From Micromonospora sp. RP3T (lineage in GTDB: Bacteria; Actinomycetota; Actinomycetes; Mycobacteriales; Micromonosporaceae): a stretch of DNA of 64,000 bases. The notes beneath the pieces were generated by a model. It was not told the DNA's origin. It saw only the letters and a program-made list of their open reading frames with translations, and made no database searches. Positions 23,386 to 31,430 of this stretch are shown here, piece after piece (within the stretch, counting starts at the first letter, position 1; each line of letters begins with the position of its first letter). The translations under genes and the position numbers were made by a program. The stretch covers positions 39,834 through 103,833 of the forward strand of contig NZ_PYPS01000027.1 of NCBI RefSeq assembly GCF_003027925.1, given 5' to 3'.

Positions 23386-24245
23386 GTGACGACGAGATCG
23401 TGGTCGGCTACGACGGCTCGACCGACGCGTCGGTGGCCCTGAACTGGGCGCTGGACGAGGCGGGCCGGTCGGGCCGGCCGGTGCGGCTGGCGTACGTCTT
23501 CGAGTGGTTGACGGTGGCCGGCTGGATCGGCCCCGGCGTGGCCCCGGGCATCTGGCCGGACGAGAACGCCCGCCGGCAGATCGAGGAACTGGTCCGCAAG
23601 GCGGCGGCGGACGCCGCCGCCGAGCGGCCCGGCATCACCGTGCACGGCGAGGTGTTCGACGGCCCGCCCGCGCTGGTGTTGCAGGAACGCTCCACCGGGG
23701 CCGGGATGCTGGTGCTCGGCAGCCGGGGGCACGGCGGCTTCGGCGGCCTGCTCGCCGGCTCCACCGCGGTCTCGGTCAGCGCGCACGCCCACTGCCCGGT
23801 GGTGGTGGTCCGCGACGGCCAGGCCGCCACGTCCGGGCCGGTGGTGGTCGGCTCGGACGGCTCCCCCTCGGCGCTGCGGGCGCTCGGCTTCGCCGTGGAG
23901 CGGGCCGCCCAGCGGGACGTGCCGCTGCGGGTGCTGCGGGTGTGGGAGCCGCCGGGTGACCGGTGGGCGCCGCCGGACTTCGACCCGGAGGACGTCGCGG
24001 CCGGCGAGCGGACCGCCGCCGAGGCGGAGCTGGCACCGTGGCGGGAGACCTTCCCGAACGTGCCGGTGGAGATCTCCACCGTGCCCGGCAGCGCCGCGTC
24101 GCTGCTGGTGGAGGCGAGCCGGGCGGCGCAGCTCGTGGTGGTCGGCAGTCGGGGCCGGGGCGGGCTGCGCGGCATGCTGCTCGGCTCGGTCAGCCAGCAG
24201 CTCATCCAGCACGCGCACTGCCCCGTCGCCGTCGTCCGGGAGTAG
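23382..24245 (+). CDS. tandem universal stress protein
   Basis: 287 residues, two UspA domains (~1-142, ~148-287). Both keep the ATP-binding motif (VLGSRGHGGFGGLLAGS and VVGSRGRGGLRGMLLGS), followed by HCPVVVVR / HCPVAVVR. ATG start overlaps the phosphoketolase stop (ATGA), so it shares its transcript and the upstream DosR-like box. A strong 18-bp hairpin follows the stop. Confidence 0.93.
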   Translation: MSDDEIVVGYDGSTDASVALNWALDEAGRSGRPVRLAYVFEWLTVAGWIGPGVAPGIWPDENARRQIEELVRKAAADAAAERPGITVHGEVFDGPPALVLQERSTGAGMLVLGSRGHGGFGGLLAGSTAVSVSAHAHCPVVVVRDGQAATSGPVVVGSDGSPSALRALGFAVERAAQRDVPLRVLRVWEPPGDRWAPPDFDPEDVAAGERTAAEAELAPWRETFPNVPVEISTVPGSAASLLVEASRAAQLVVVGSRGRGGLRGMLLGSVSQQLIQHAHCPVAVVRE

Positions 24246-24246
24246 A

Positions 24247-24294
24247 AGGAGGGGCCCCTTCTTAACGCATTCTGCATAAGAAGGGGCCCCTCCT
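24247..24294. terminator. 18-bp perfect hairpin, GGGGCCCC repeat family
   Basis: AGGAGGGGCCCCTTCTTA (24247-24264) and TAAGAAGGGGCCCCTCCT (24277-24294) are exact inverted copies with a 12-base loop, between convergent Usp and ATPase genes. The TAAGAAGGGGCCCC core recurs at about 47005 and 51361. Acts as a two-way terminator by position. Confidence 0.8.
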
Positions 24295-26632
24295 AACGCC
24301 CCGGCGAGCCGTCGGCGGTGTTGAGCGAGAAGTAGTCCTCCTCCTCCTGGGCCAGGTGCAGGCGCAGCACCGCGTCCAGGCCGTACAGCGCGGCGAGCAG
24401 GTCGGGCACCTCCTCGGCGGGCAGTCCGCCGTCCAGCGCCGCCAGGTGCCCGCCGATCCGCTCCACCAGCCGGACGATCTCCACGTGCGCCCGGCTCATC
24501 GTCGAGGTTGCCTCGTCGCTGCCGAGCGGGCCGGCCAACGCCGGGTAGAGCTGCCGTTCCTCGGCCGCCTCGTGCGGCAGCACCTCGTCGACCAGGCGCC
24601 GGTGCACGTCCCGCACCGCCGGCACGCACCCCGGGTCGTCCGGGTGGGTCGCCACCAGGTCGGCGGTGTCCCGCAACCGGGCCAGCACGTCCCGGACGCC
24701 GCCGTGCTCGTGTTCGTACCGGTCGAGCAGCTCCCGGGTGTGCGGGGGCACCTCCCGCTGCCGCAGCCCGCCGCCGAGCGCCCGCAGCGCGTTGAGGATC
24801 ACCAGCACGTCGATGCCCTCCTGGAGGAACGCGCCGGCGACCGGGGGCAGCCGGCCGGCGGCGGCCACCAGCATCGCCACCACCGCCAGGCCCATGCCGA
24901 CGGTCGCGCTCTGCACCGCGATGCGGCGGGCGTACCGGGCGATCTCGACGGCGTCGGCGAGCCGGTCCAGCCGGTCCACGGTGAGCACCGCGTCGGCCAC
25001 GTCGGCGGAGGCGGTCGCCCCGGTGGCGCCCATCGCCACCCCGACGTGCGCCTCGGCCAACGCCGGGGCGTCGTTGACGCCGTCGCCGACCATCACGGTC
25101 ACCGCCCGCGCCGACTCCGCGCGTACCCGGTCGGCCTTCTCCGCCGGCGCGCAGCGCGCGATCACGTCGTCCACGCCGACCACCTGGGCGACCTGGCGGG
25201 CCGTACGGGGACGGTCGCCGGTCACCATGACCAGCCGGGTCAGCCCCGCCTCGCGCAGCCGCCGCACGGTCCGCCGGGCGTCCGGGCGGACCGGGTCCTC
25301 CAGCAGGATCGCGCCCAGCGGGCCGTGCTCGTCGCTGACCCAGACCGTGGACCGGCCGGACCGCTCGGCCCGGTCCCGGACCCGGTCCGCCCACGCCGGC
25401 GGCTCGCCGTCGAGCTGGCCGACCCGCACCGTCCGGCCGTCGACCCGGCCGGTCACGCCGCGCCCCGGCTCCTCGGTCACGTCGGTGGGCCCGGCCAGCG
25501 GCAACCCCCGCTCGCGGGCCTGCCGGACCAGCGCGGCGGCCAGCACGTGCGGCGAGAGCTGCTCGACGGACGCGGCGAGGCGCAGCACCTCGTCCCGGTC
25601 GCCGCCCGGCGCGACCACCGTCTCCGCGGCCCGGGGCCGGCCGGCGGTGAGCGTGCCGGTCTTGTCCAGCAGCAGGGTACGGGCGCGGCCGAGCTGCTCC
25701 AGCGAACCGCCGTCGCGCACCAGCACGCCCCGGCGGGCCACCCGGGACAGCCCGGAGACCACCGCGATCGGGGTGGCCAGCAGCAGCGGGCACGGGGTGG
25801 CCACCACCAGCACCGCCACCGCCCGCACGAACTCGCCGGACAGCAGCCACGCCAGGCCGGCGAGCAGCAGCGTGAACGGCACGAACGCGGCCGCGTACCG
25901 GTCGGCCAGCCGCACCATCGGGGCCTTGCGCGCGGTGGCGTCGGCGGCCAGCCGGACGATGCCGGCGTACGTGCTCTCCGCCGCGTTGCGGTCGGCCCGC
26001 AGCCCGAAGCCGGCGCCGGCGTTGACGACGCCGCTGGCCACCTGCTCCCCGACGGCGCGGCCGACCAGCCGGGACTCGCCGGTCACCACCGACTCGTCGA
26101 GCGTGGCCGCCTCCTCGACCGTGCCGTCCACCGGCACCACGTCACCGGGGCCGACCACCAGCCGGTCACCGGCGACGACCCGGTCCAGCGGCACCACCTC
26201 GATCCCGCCGTCCGCGGTGCGCCGCCGCGCCTGCCGGGGCGCGCGTTCCAGCAGCGCCCGCAGGTCGCGGGTGGCCCGGCGCCGGGCGTACTCCTCCAGC
26301 GCCCGCCCGGTGGCCACCATCACCGCGATCACGGCGCCGGCCAGGTACTCCCGCACCAGCAACGCGCCGAGCAGCGCCAGCACCGCGATGACGTCCACCC
26401 CGAACTGCCGGCGCCACAGTTGGCGCAGCATGGTCCAGGCGGCCGGTGCCAGGGCGGCCACGGTGACCGCCGCCCAGACCAGACCGGCCGCGCCCCGCGC
26501 CCCCGCGAACCACAGCGCCGCGCCGGCCAGCACGGCCAGCGTGAGCAGCGCCAACGGGGCCCACTCGGCCACCACGGCCCGCCGGGCGCGGGCCGGCCGT
26601 TCGGGTACGCATTCGCGCGGTTCCGTCCCCAT
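24293..26632 (-). CDS. P1B-type metal ATPase (TPC motif) fused to hemerythrin domain
   Basis: 779 residues. Order: N-terminal helices (~24-107), actuator domain with TGES (184-187), the metal-site helix ATPCPLLLATP (278-288), DKTGTLT (Asp323), TGD (471-473), GDGVNDAPAL (516-525), two last helices (~575-615), then a hemerythrin HHE domain (~635-765; His641/643, His687, Glu691, His716, His759, Glu763). The TPC motif plus hemerythrin tail is the pattern of P1B-5 (Nia-type) pumps linked to Ni/Fe efflux. The usual HP motif reads SPHV, with Val for Pro. The hemerythrin part may sense O2, NO or iron. It shares a divergent promoter region with a nitroreductase and a DosR-like box. Confidence 0.92.
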   Translation of the reverse strand: MGTEPRECVPERPARARRAVVAEWAPLALLTLAVLAGAALWFAGARGAAGLVWAAVTVAALAPAAWTMLRQLWRRQFGVDVIAVLALLGALLVREYLAGAVIAVMVATGRALEEYARRRATRDLRALLERAPRQARRRTADGGIEVVPLDRVVAGDRLVVGPGDVVPVDGTVEEAATLDESVVTGESRLVGRAVGEQVASGVVNAGAGFGLRADRNAAESTYAGIVRLAADATARKAPMVRLADRYAAAFVPFTLLLAGLAWLLSGEFVRAVAVLVVATPCPLLLATPIAVVSGLSRVARRGVLVRDGGSLEQLGRARTLLLDKTGTLTAGRPRAAETVVAPGGDRDEVLRLAASVEQLSPHVLAAALVRQARERGLPLAGPTDVTEEPGRGVTGRVDGRTVRVGQLDGEPPAWADRVRDRAERSGRSTVWVSDEHGPLGAILLEDPVRPDARRTVRRLREAGLTRLVMVTGDRPRTARQVAQVVGVDDVIARCAPAEKADRVRAESARAVTVMVGDGVNDAPALAEAHVGVAMGATGATASADVADAVLTVDRLDRLADAVEIARYARRIAVQSATVGMGLAVVAMLVAAAGRLPPVAGAFLQEGIDVLVILNALRALGGGLRQREVPPHTRELLDRYEHEHGGVRDVLARLRDTADLVATHPDDPGCVPAVRDVHRRLVDEVLPHEAAEERQLYPALAGPLGSDEATSTMSRAHVEIVRLVERIGGHLAALDGGLPAEEVPDLLAALYGLDAVLRLHLAQEEEDYFSLNTADGSPGR

Positions 26633-26688
26633 GGGCGAATCGTCTCAGTGCCGAAGCGGGACAGGTAGGGCGAACGCGGGTAATCCGA

Positions 26689-26704
26689 GGGGCCGAAGGA
26701 CCCC
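26689..26704. promoter_or_regulatory. DosR/DevR-like box in divergent promoter
   Basis: GGGGCCGAAGGACCCC (reverse: GGGGTCCTTCGGCCCC), 57 bp upstream of the ATPase start and about 100 bp upstream of the nitroreductase start. It could serve both genes. Confidence 0.65.
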
Positions 26705-26802
26705 GTGCGGCGGGTCCGGACATGCCCGAGGATGGAGCGGCAACCCCACCCGGGCATCCCGGGCGTGGGGCACGATGGGGAGAAACAGGAAAGGTCGTGA
26801 CG

Positions 26803-27813
26803 ATGAGCCACGAGACGCCGGCTACCGATCGCCCGCTGACCACCGCGCTCGCGGAGGCCGCCGGCACGGCCGGCCACGCCCCCTCGGTGCACAACACCCA
26901 GCCGTGGCACTGGACGGTCCGGCCGGACGCGCTGGAGCTGCGGGTGGTCCGGGAACGGCACCTCAGCGCCATGGACCCGGAGGGCCGGCTGCTGGTGGTG
27001 AGCTGCGGCGCCGCGCTGCACCACGCCCGGGTGGCGCTGGCCGCCGAGGGCTGGACGCCGGTGGTGGAGCGCCTACCCGACCCGCACCAACCCGACCTGA
27101 TGGCCCGGCTCACCGGGCTGCGGCACACCGGCGCCGACCCGGACGCGATGCGCCTGGTGCAGTGCATGCGGATACGGCACACCGACCGGCGCCCGGTCAG
27201 CGACGAGCCGATCCCCGCCGCCGTGCTGGACGACATCGACCGGGCCGCCACCCGGGAGGGCGTCAACCTGCAGATCCTCGACGACATGCAGAAGATCGAG
27301 CTGGCCGGCGCCGCCCAGCAGGCCGCCGCCGTCGAGGCGGACAGCCCGGAGCTGCGCGAGGAGCTGGCGTACTGGACGAACCGGGCCGGCACCGGCACCG
27401 GCCTGCCGCCGGAGGTGCTGCCCGACCAGGCGGCGCAGACCACCGTCCCGGGCCGCGACTTCGGCACCCCCGGCTCGCTGCCGATCGGCCCCGGCCACGA
27501 CAAGGCCGCCGTCTACGCCATCCTCTGGGGCGCCGAGGACGAGCCGCTGAGCTGGCTGCGCGCCGGCGAGGCGCTCTCCGCCGCCTGGCTCGAAGCCACC
27601 CGGCACGGGGTGTCGGTGGTGCCGCTCTCCGGCGTGGTCGAGGTCGACGGCACCCGCGAGGTGCTCCGGCAGACGCTGGCCGGCCTGGGCCACCCTTACC
27701 TGAGCATGCGGCTCGGGCTGGCCGACCCGGAGCACGCCGGCCCGCCGCACACCCCGCGGCTGGACGCCGCGCAGACCGTCGACACCTCGGCGGTCCGCGA
27801 CCAGCCGTCCTGA
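26803..27813 (+). CDS. Acg-family nitroreductase-like FMN protein
   Basis: 336 residues with the nitroreductase fold duplicated as in mycobacterial Acg (Rv2032). Diagnostic start motif APSVHNTQPWHW (FMN/phosphate region), RHTDRRPV, and VPLSGVVEV near the end. Acg proteins are DosR-regulated, bind FMN but often lack classical nitroreductase activity and may store flavin. ATG 26803 follows AGGAAAGG; GTG 26797 is an alternative. A paralogue sits at 30400. Confidence 0.9.
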   Translation: MSHETPATDRPLTTALAEAAGTAGHAPSVHNTQPWHWTVRPDALELRVVRERHLSAMDPEGRLLVVSCGAALHHARVALAAEGWTPVVERLPDPHQPDLMARLTGLRHTGADPDAMRLVQCMRIRHTDRRPVSDEPIPAAVLDDIDRAATREGVNLQILDDMQKIELAGAAQQAAAVEADSPELREELAYWTNRAGTGTGLPPEVLPDQAAQTTVPGRDFGTPGSLPIGPGHDKAAVYAILWGAEDEPLSWLRAGEALSAAWLEATRHGVSVVPLSGVVEVDGTREVLRQTLAGLGHPYLSMRLGLADPEHAGPPHTPRLDAAQTVDTSAVRDQPS

Positions 27814-27842
27814 CGGTCTCGTCGGCGGCGGCCACCGGGCGA

Positions 27843-27854
27843 TAGCATCGGCCG
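27843..27854 (+). promoter_or_regulatory. leaderless -10 of the sensor kinase gene
   Basis: TAGCAT at 27843-27848 lies six bases before the GTG at 27855; there is no ribosome-binding site. Confidence 0.45.
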
Positions 27855-29573
27855 GTGGCCGCCGCACCGAACCCCCGGCACGAGCCCGTCACGCCGTCGC
27901 TCGGGTTGTCCCCGCTGTCCCGGGTCCGCCTCGACGAGCTGCTCCAGGAGATGCTCGACCGGGTCGGCGAGGTGGTCACCAGCCGGGAACGGCTGCGTGC
28001 GCTGCTCGACGCGGTCGTCGGCATCGGCTCCGACCTGGACCTGCGCAGCACGTTGCAGCGGATCGTGCGGTCGGCGTGCGAGCTGGCCGGCGCCCGATAC
28101 GGCGCGCTCGGGGTGATCGGGCCGGGCCGCATGCTGCACGACTTCATCGTCCACGGCATCGACGCCGAGCTGCACGCGCGCATCGGCGAGCTGCCGCACG
28201 GCCGGGGCGTGCTCGGCCTGCTCATCGACGAGCCGAAGCCGCTGCGCATGCCGGACATCACCCGGCATCCCCGGTCGTACGGCTTCCCGCCGCACCACCC
28301 GCCGATGCACAGCTTCCTGGGCGTGCCGGTGCGCATCCGCGACCAGGTGTGGGGCAACCTCTACCTGGCCGAGAAGCAGGGCGCCGCCGAGTTCACCGAG
28401 GACGACGAGGAGATCGTGGCCGCGCTCGCCGCCGCGGCCGGCGTGGCGATCGAGAACGCCCGCCTCTACGCGCTGGCGCACCGGCGGGAACGCTGGCTCG
28501 CCGCCGCCGCGGAGATCACCTCGGTGCTGCTGGGCGAGGTGCGCCGCACCGACGCGCTGTCCCTGGTCGCCCGCCGCGCCCGCGAGGTCGCCGAGGCGGA
28601 GCTGGCGCTGGTGCTGCTCTACGACGAGGACGAGGCACAGTTCACCGTCGAGGTGGTCGACGGCGCGGACCCGATCGCCCGGGAACTCGTCGGCGTGGTG
28701 CTGCCGGCCGCCGAGACCAGCTTCGCCGGCTCGGCCACCGAGCGCCGACACGAGCAGGTCGACGACCTGGCCGCGGCGGCGCCCTGGCCCCAGCCGGTGG
28801 TCGCCGGCCCGGCGGTGGTGTCCCCGCTCGCCGCCGCCGACACGCTGCACGGCGTCCTGGTGATCGCGCACCGGCCCGACCACGGGCCCGCCGCCGACGA
28901 CGACCTCGCGTTGCTGGCCAGCTTCGCCGGGCAGGCCGCGCTGGCCATGGAGCGGGCGCGCGGCCAGGAGGAACGGGAACTGCTGGTGGTGCTGGAGGAC
29001 CGCGAACGGATCGCCCGGGACCTGCACGACGTGGTGATCCAGCGGCTCTTCGCCACCGGCCTGCAACTCCAGAGCGGGGCGATGAACGCCCGACCCGAGG
29101 TGGCGAAGCGCATCAACCAGGCGGTCGACGACCTGGACGCCACCATCCGCGACATCCGCCGCACCATCTTCGAGCTGCGCACCCCGATGAGCGCGGCGCT
29201 GCGCACCGAGATCCGCGAGGCGATCGAGGTGGCCGCCGAGACGCTCGGGCACCGACCCGACCTGGACCTGGTCGGCCCGATCGACAGCGCCGTCCCGGAC
29301 GAGCTGCGTCCCGAGCTGGTGGCCGTGCTGCGCGAGGCGCTGTCAAACGCGGTCCGCCACGCGCGGGCCGACCGGGTGTCGGTGCGGGTCGCGGTGGACG
29401 CCGGCCGGGTCGAGATCACGGTCACCGACGACGGGATCGGCTGCGACCCGACGGCGGCCCGCAGCGGCCTGGTCAACCTGCGGGAGCGGGCCGAACGGCT
29501 CGGTGGGGAGTTCACGCTGCGCCGGGTCGAGCCGCACGGCACCGAGCTACGCTGGGGCGTCCCGCTCGACTGA
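27855..29573 (+). CDS. devS: DosS/DevS-like sensor histidine kinase with two GAF domains
   Basis: 572 residues: GAF-A (~60-203), GAF-B (~230-370), dimerisation/phosphoacceptor helix with ERIARDLHDVVIQRLF (His391), and an HATPase domain (EALSNAVRHA, DDGIGCD, GLVNLRERAERLGG). GAF-A keeps the HHPPM motif (His147/148) where mycobacterial DosS binds haem through His149, and closely resembles that protein around RHPRSYGFPPHHPPMHSFLG. Such kinases sense O2, NO, CO or redox state. It is convergent with the DosR-like regulator rather than in one operon. Leaderless GTG start. Confidence 0.93.
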   Translation: MAAAPNPRHEPVTPSLGLSPLSRVRLDELLQEMLDRVGEVVTSRERLRALLDAVVGIGSDLDLRSTLQRIVRSACELAGARYGALGVIGPGRMLHDFIVHGIDAELHARIGELPHGRGVLGLLIDEPKPLRMPDITRHPRSYGFPPHHPPMHSFLGVPVRIRDQVWGNLYLAEKQGAAEFTEDDEEIVAALAAAAGVAIENARLYALAHRRERWLAAAAEITSVLLGEVRRTDALSLVARRAREVAEAELALVLLYDEDEAQFTVEVVDGADPIARELVGVVLPAAETSFAGSATERRHEQVDDLAAAAPWPQPVVAGPAVVSPLAAADTLHGVLVIAHRPDHGPAADDDLALLASFAGQAALAMERARGQEERELLVVLEDRERIARDLHDVVIQRLFATGLQLQSGAMNARPEVAKRINQAVDDLDATIRDIRRTIFELRTPMSAALRTEIREAIEVAAETLGHRPDLDLVGPIDSAVPDELRPELVAVLREALSNAVRHARADRVSVRVAVDAGRVEITVTDDGIGCDPTAARSGLVNLRERAERLGGEFTLRRVEPHGTELRWGVPLD

Positions 29574-29589
29574 CCCGGCCGGGGTCAGT
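29569..29589. terminator. short hairpin between convergent kinase and regulator
   Basis: ACTGACCC (29569-29576) and GGGTCAGT (29582-29589) pair perfectly around GGCCG and include both stop codons. Confidence 0.55.
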
Positions 29590-30223
29590 GGGTCTTGCCG
29601 AGCAGCCGGGTGGCCAGCACGGCCGCCTGGGTGCGCCGCTCCAGGCCCAGCTTCGCCAGCACGCTGGAGACGTAGTTCTTCACCGTCTTCTCCGCCAGGA
29701 ACATCTTGCCGGCGATCTCGCGGTTGGTGAGCCCCTCGGCGACGTACTCCAGGATCCGCCGTTCCTGCTCGGTGAGCGACTTCAGCTCCCGCGGCTGTTC
29801 CACGCCGCTGCGGATGCGCTCCAGCACCCGGGTGGTGATCGCCGGGTCGAGCAGGGACTGCCCGGCCGCCACCCGACGGACCGCGTCCACCAGGTCGGTG
29901 CCGCGGATCTGCTTCAGCACGTAGCCGGCCGCACCGGCCATGATCGCCGCGAACAGCGCCTCGTCGTCCTCGTACGAGGTGAGGATCAAACCCTTGATGG
30001 ACGAGTCCACGGCGCGTACGTCCCGGCACACGTCGATGCCGTTGCCGTCGGGCAGCCGGGCGTCGAGGATCGCCACGTCGGGGCGGAGCGCGGGAATCCG
30101 CCGCGCCGCCTCCTGGGCCAGGCCGGACTCGCCGACGACCTCGATGTCGCCGCTGCTGGTCAGCAGATCGGCCAGGCCACGACGGACGACCTCATGGTCG
30201 TCGAGCAGGAACACCCGGATCAT
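29585..30223 (-). CDS. devR: DosR/DevR-like NarL-family response regulator
   Basis: 212 residues. Receiver domain with Asp8/Asp9, phospho-acceptor Asp54 (AILDARLPDG), Thr82 and Lys104; LuxR-type helix-turn-helix at ~150-205 (GLTNREIAGKMFLAEKTVKN). Asp54, Thr82, Lys104 and the DNA-contacting Lys179, Lys182 and Asn183 fall at the same numbers as in mycobacterial DevR, so it should read a similar DNA site. A matching box lies 36 bp upstream of its start, suggesting autoregulation. Likely phosphorylated by the adjacent kinase. Confidence 0.95.
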   Translation of the reverse strand: MIRVFLLDDHEVVRRGLADLLTSSGDIEVVGESGLAQEAARRIPALRPDVAILDARLPDGNGIDVCRDVRAVDSSIKGLILTSYEDDEALFAAIMAGAAGYVLKQIRGTDLVDAVRRVAAGQSLLDPAITTRVLERIRSGVEQPRELKSLTEQERRILEYVAEGLTNREIAGKMFLAEKTVKNYVSSVLAKLGLERRTQAAVLATRLLGKTH

Positions 30224-30258
30224 CAGTCCTTTCTACCCGCTGCCGGCCACCCCCGCAC

Positions 30259-30272
30259 GGGCCGAAGGTCCC
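30259..30272 (-). promoter_or_regulatory. DosR/DevR-like box upstream of devR
   Basis: GGGCCGAAGGTCCC; on the reverse strand GGGACCTTCGGCCC, 36 bp before the regulator start. Confidence 0.7.
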
Positions 30273-30314
30273 GTCGTCGACGCGCCGCCCCGGGCCGGTC
30301 GGACCCGCCCAGGT

Positions 30315-30330
30315 GGGGACCTCCGGCCCT
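30315..30330 (+). promoter_or_regulatory. DosR/DevR-like box upstream of second nitroreductase
   Basis: GGGGACCTCCGGCCCT, 70 bp before the ATG at 30400. Together with 30259 it forms a divergent pair. Confidence 0.7.
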
Positions 30331-30399
30331 GCTCAGGGCCGCTTCCGGTGACGCACCGTAGGAACCGGAAGCCCGACGCCGTACGGAGGGAGCACGACC

Positions 30400-31374
30400 A
30401 TGACGACCGAATACACCGTCGGGCAGCTGCGGGCCGCGGTCACCGACGCGGTACGCGCGCCGTCGCTGCACAACACCCAGCCGTGGCGGTTCCGACTGCA
30501 CGACGGCGGCATCGAGGTCGCCGTCGACCCGCTGCGCGGCCTGCCGGCCACCGACCCGACCGGCTGGGGCGCGCGGATCGCGTGCGGGGCGGCGCTGTTC
30601 AACCTGCGGCTGGCGCTGGCCGTGGCGGGCACCCCGGCGACGGTCCGCCTGCGCCCGTACCCCGCCGAACCGGACGTGGTGGCCCGGCTGACGCCGGACG
30701 TGCCGCGCCGGCCCACCCCGACCGAGCAGAGCCTGTACGGGGCGATCGGCCGCCGCTTCAGCAACCGGGCGCCGTTCTGGCCGGACCCGGTGCCGGCCGA
30801 GGCCCGCTGGCGGCTCGGCGAGGCGGCCCGCGCCGAGCAGTGCTGGCTGGAACTGGTCATCGGCACCAGCGCGGTCAACGCGTTCGCCGAGGTCGCCCGC
30901 AGCGCCCACCGGGTGCTGGAACGCGACCCCGCGTACGTGGCCGAGCGGGTGGCGTGGATCCGCTCCGAGCCGGCCCCGGACGGCGTACCGGCCACCGCCG
31001 GCGGCCCGCAGACCGAACCGCAGGACCTGCTGCCGCAGCGTGGCTTCGGCGGACGCAACCGGGCGCCCGGCCGGGACTTCGAACCGGAGCCGCTGGTCGC
31101 CGTGCTCGGCACCCCCGGCAACACCGGCACCGACCAGGTCGTGGCCGGGCAGGCCCTGCAACGGGTGCTGCTCACCGCCACCGACGCCGGGCTCGCCGTG
31201 TCGATGCTCTCCCAGCCGATCGAGGTGCCGGCCGCGCGGGAGGCGCTGCGGCTGTCCCTGGGCCGGTTCGGCACGCCGCAGATGGTGATGCGGGTCGGGT
31301 ACGGCCAACCGGGCCGCGCCACCCCGCGCCGCCCGGTCGACGAGGTGCTCGACCTGCCGGTCGCGCGGGCCTGA
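30400..31374 (+). CDS. Acg-family nitroreductase-like FMN protein
   Basis: 324 residues, paralogue of the protein at 26803: RAPSLHNTQPWRF near the start, RRFSNRAPFW (where the paralogue has RHTDRRPV), PGRDFE..P and VSMLSQPIEV. Flavin-binding, cytosolic; activity not predictable. A DosR-like box lies 70 bp upstream. GGAGGGAGCACGACC precedes the ATG. Confidence 0.9.
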   Translation: MTTEYTVGQLRAAVTDAVRAPSLHNTQPWRFRLHDGGIEVAVDPLRGLPATDPTGWGARIACGAALFNLRLALAVAGTPATVRLRPYPAEPDVVARLTPDVPRRPTPTEQSLYGAIGRRFSNRAPFWPDPVPAEARWRLGEAARAEQCWLELVIGTSAVNAFAEVARSAHRVLERDPAYVAERVAWIRSEPAPDGVPATAGGPQTEPQDLLPQRGFGGRNRAPGRDFEPEPLVAVLGTPGNTGTDQVVAGQALQRVLLTATDAGLAVSMLSQPIEVPAAREALRLSLGRFGTPQMVMRVGYGQPGRATPRRPVDEVLDLPVARA

Positions 31375-31415
31375 CCCCGCCACCGCGACCGGAGCGACAG
31401 TGGTCGATCCGGTGG

Positions 31416-31430
31416 TACGGTGTCGCCCGC
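31416..31430 (+). promoter_or_regulatory. -10 region of the SARP gene
   Basis: TACGGT at 31416-31421, nine bases before the ATG at 31431, no ribosome-binding site; likely leaderless or nearly so. Confidence 0.4.

Noticed and set aside
24356..27845. Long rightward open frames (770 and 1059 codons) opposite the metal ATPase
   Set aside because: Composition (Arg/Gly/His or Ser/Thr/Ala-rich) is typical of antisense GC-rich frames, and the ATPase has every expected motif.
29940..31430. Open frame extending the SARP protein about 500 codons upstream
   Set aside because: It covers the Acg-type gene and DosR boxes in another frame, lacks domain content, and the family starts at the ATG at 31431.
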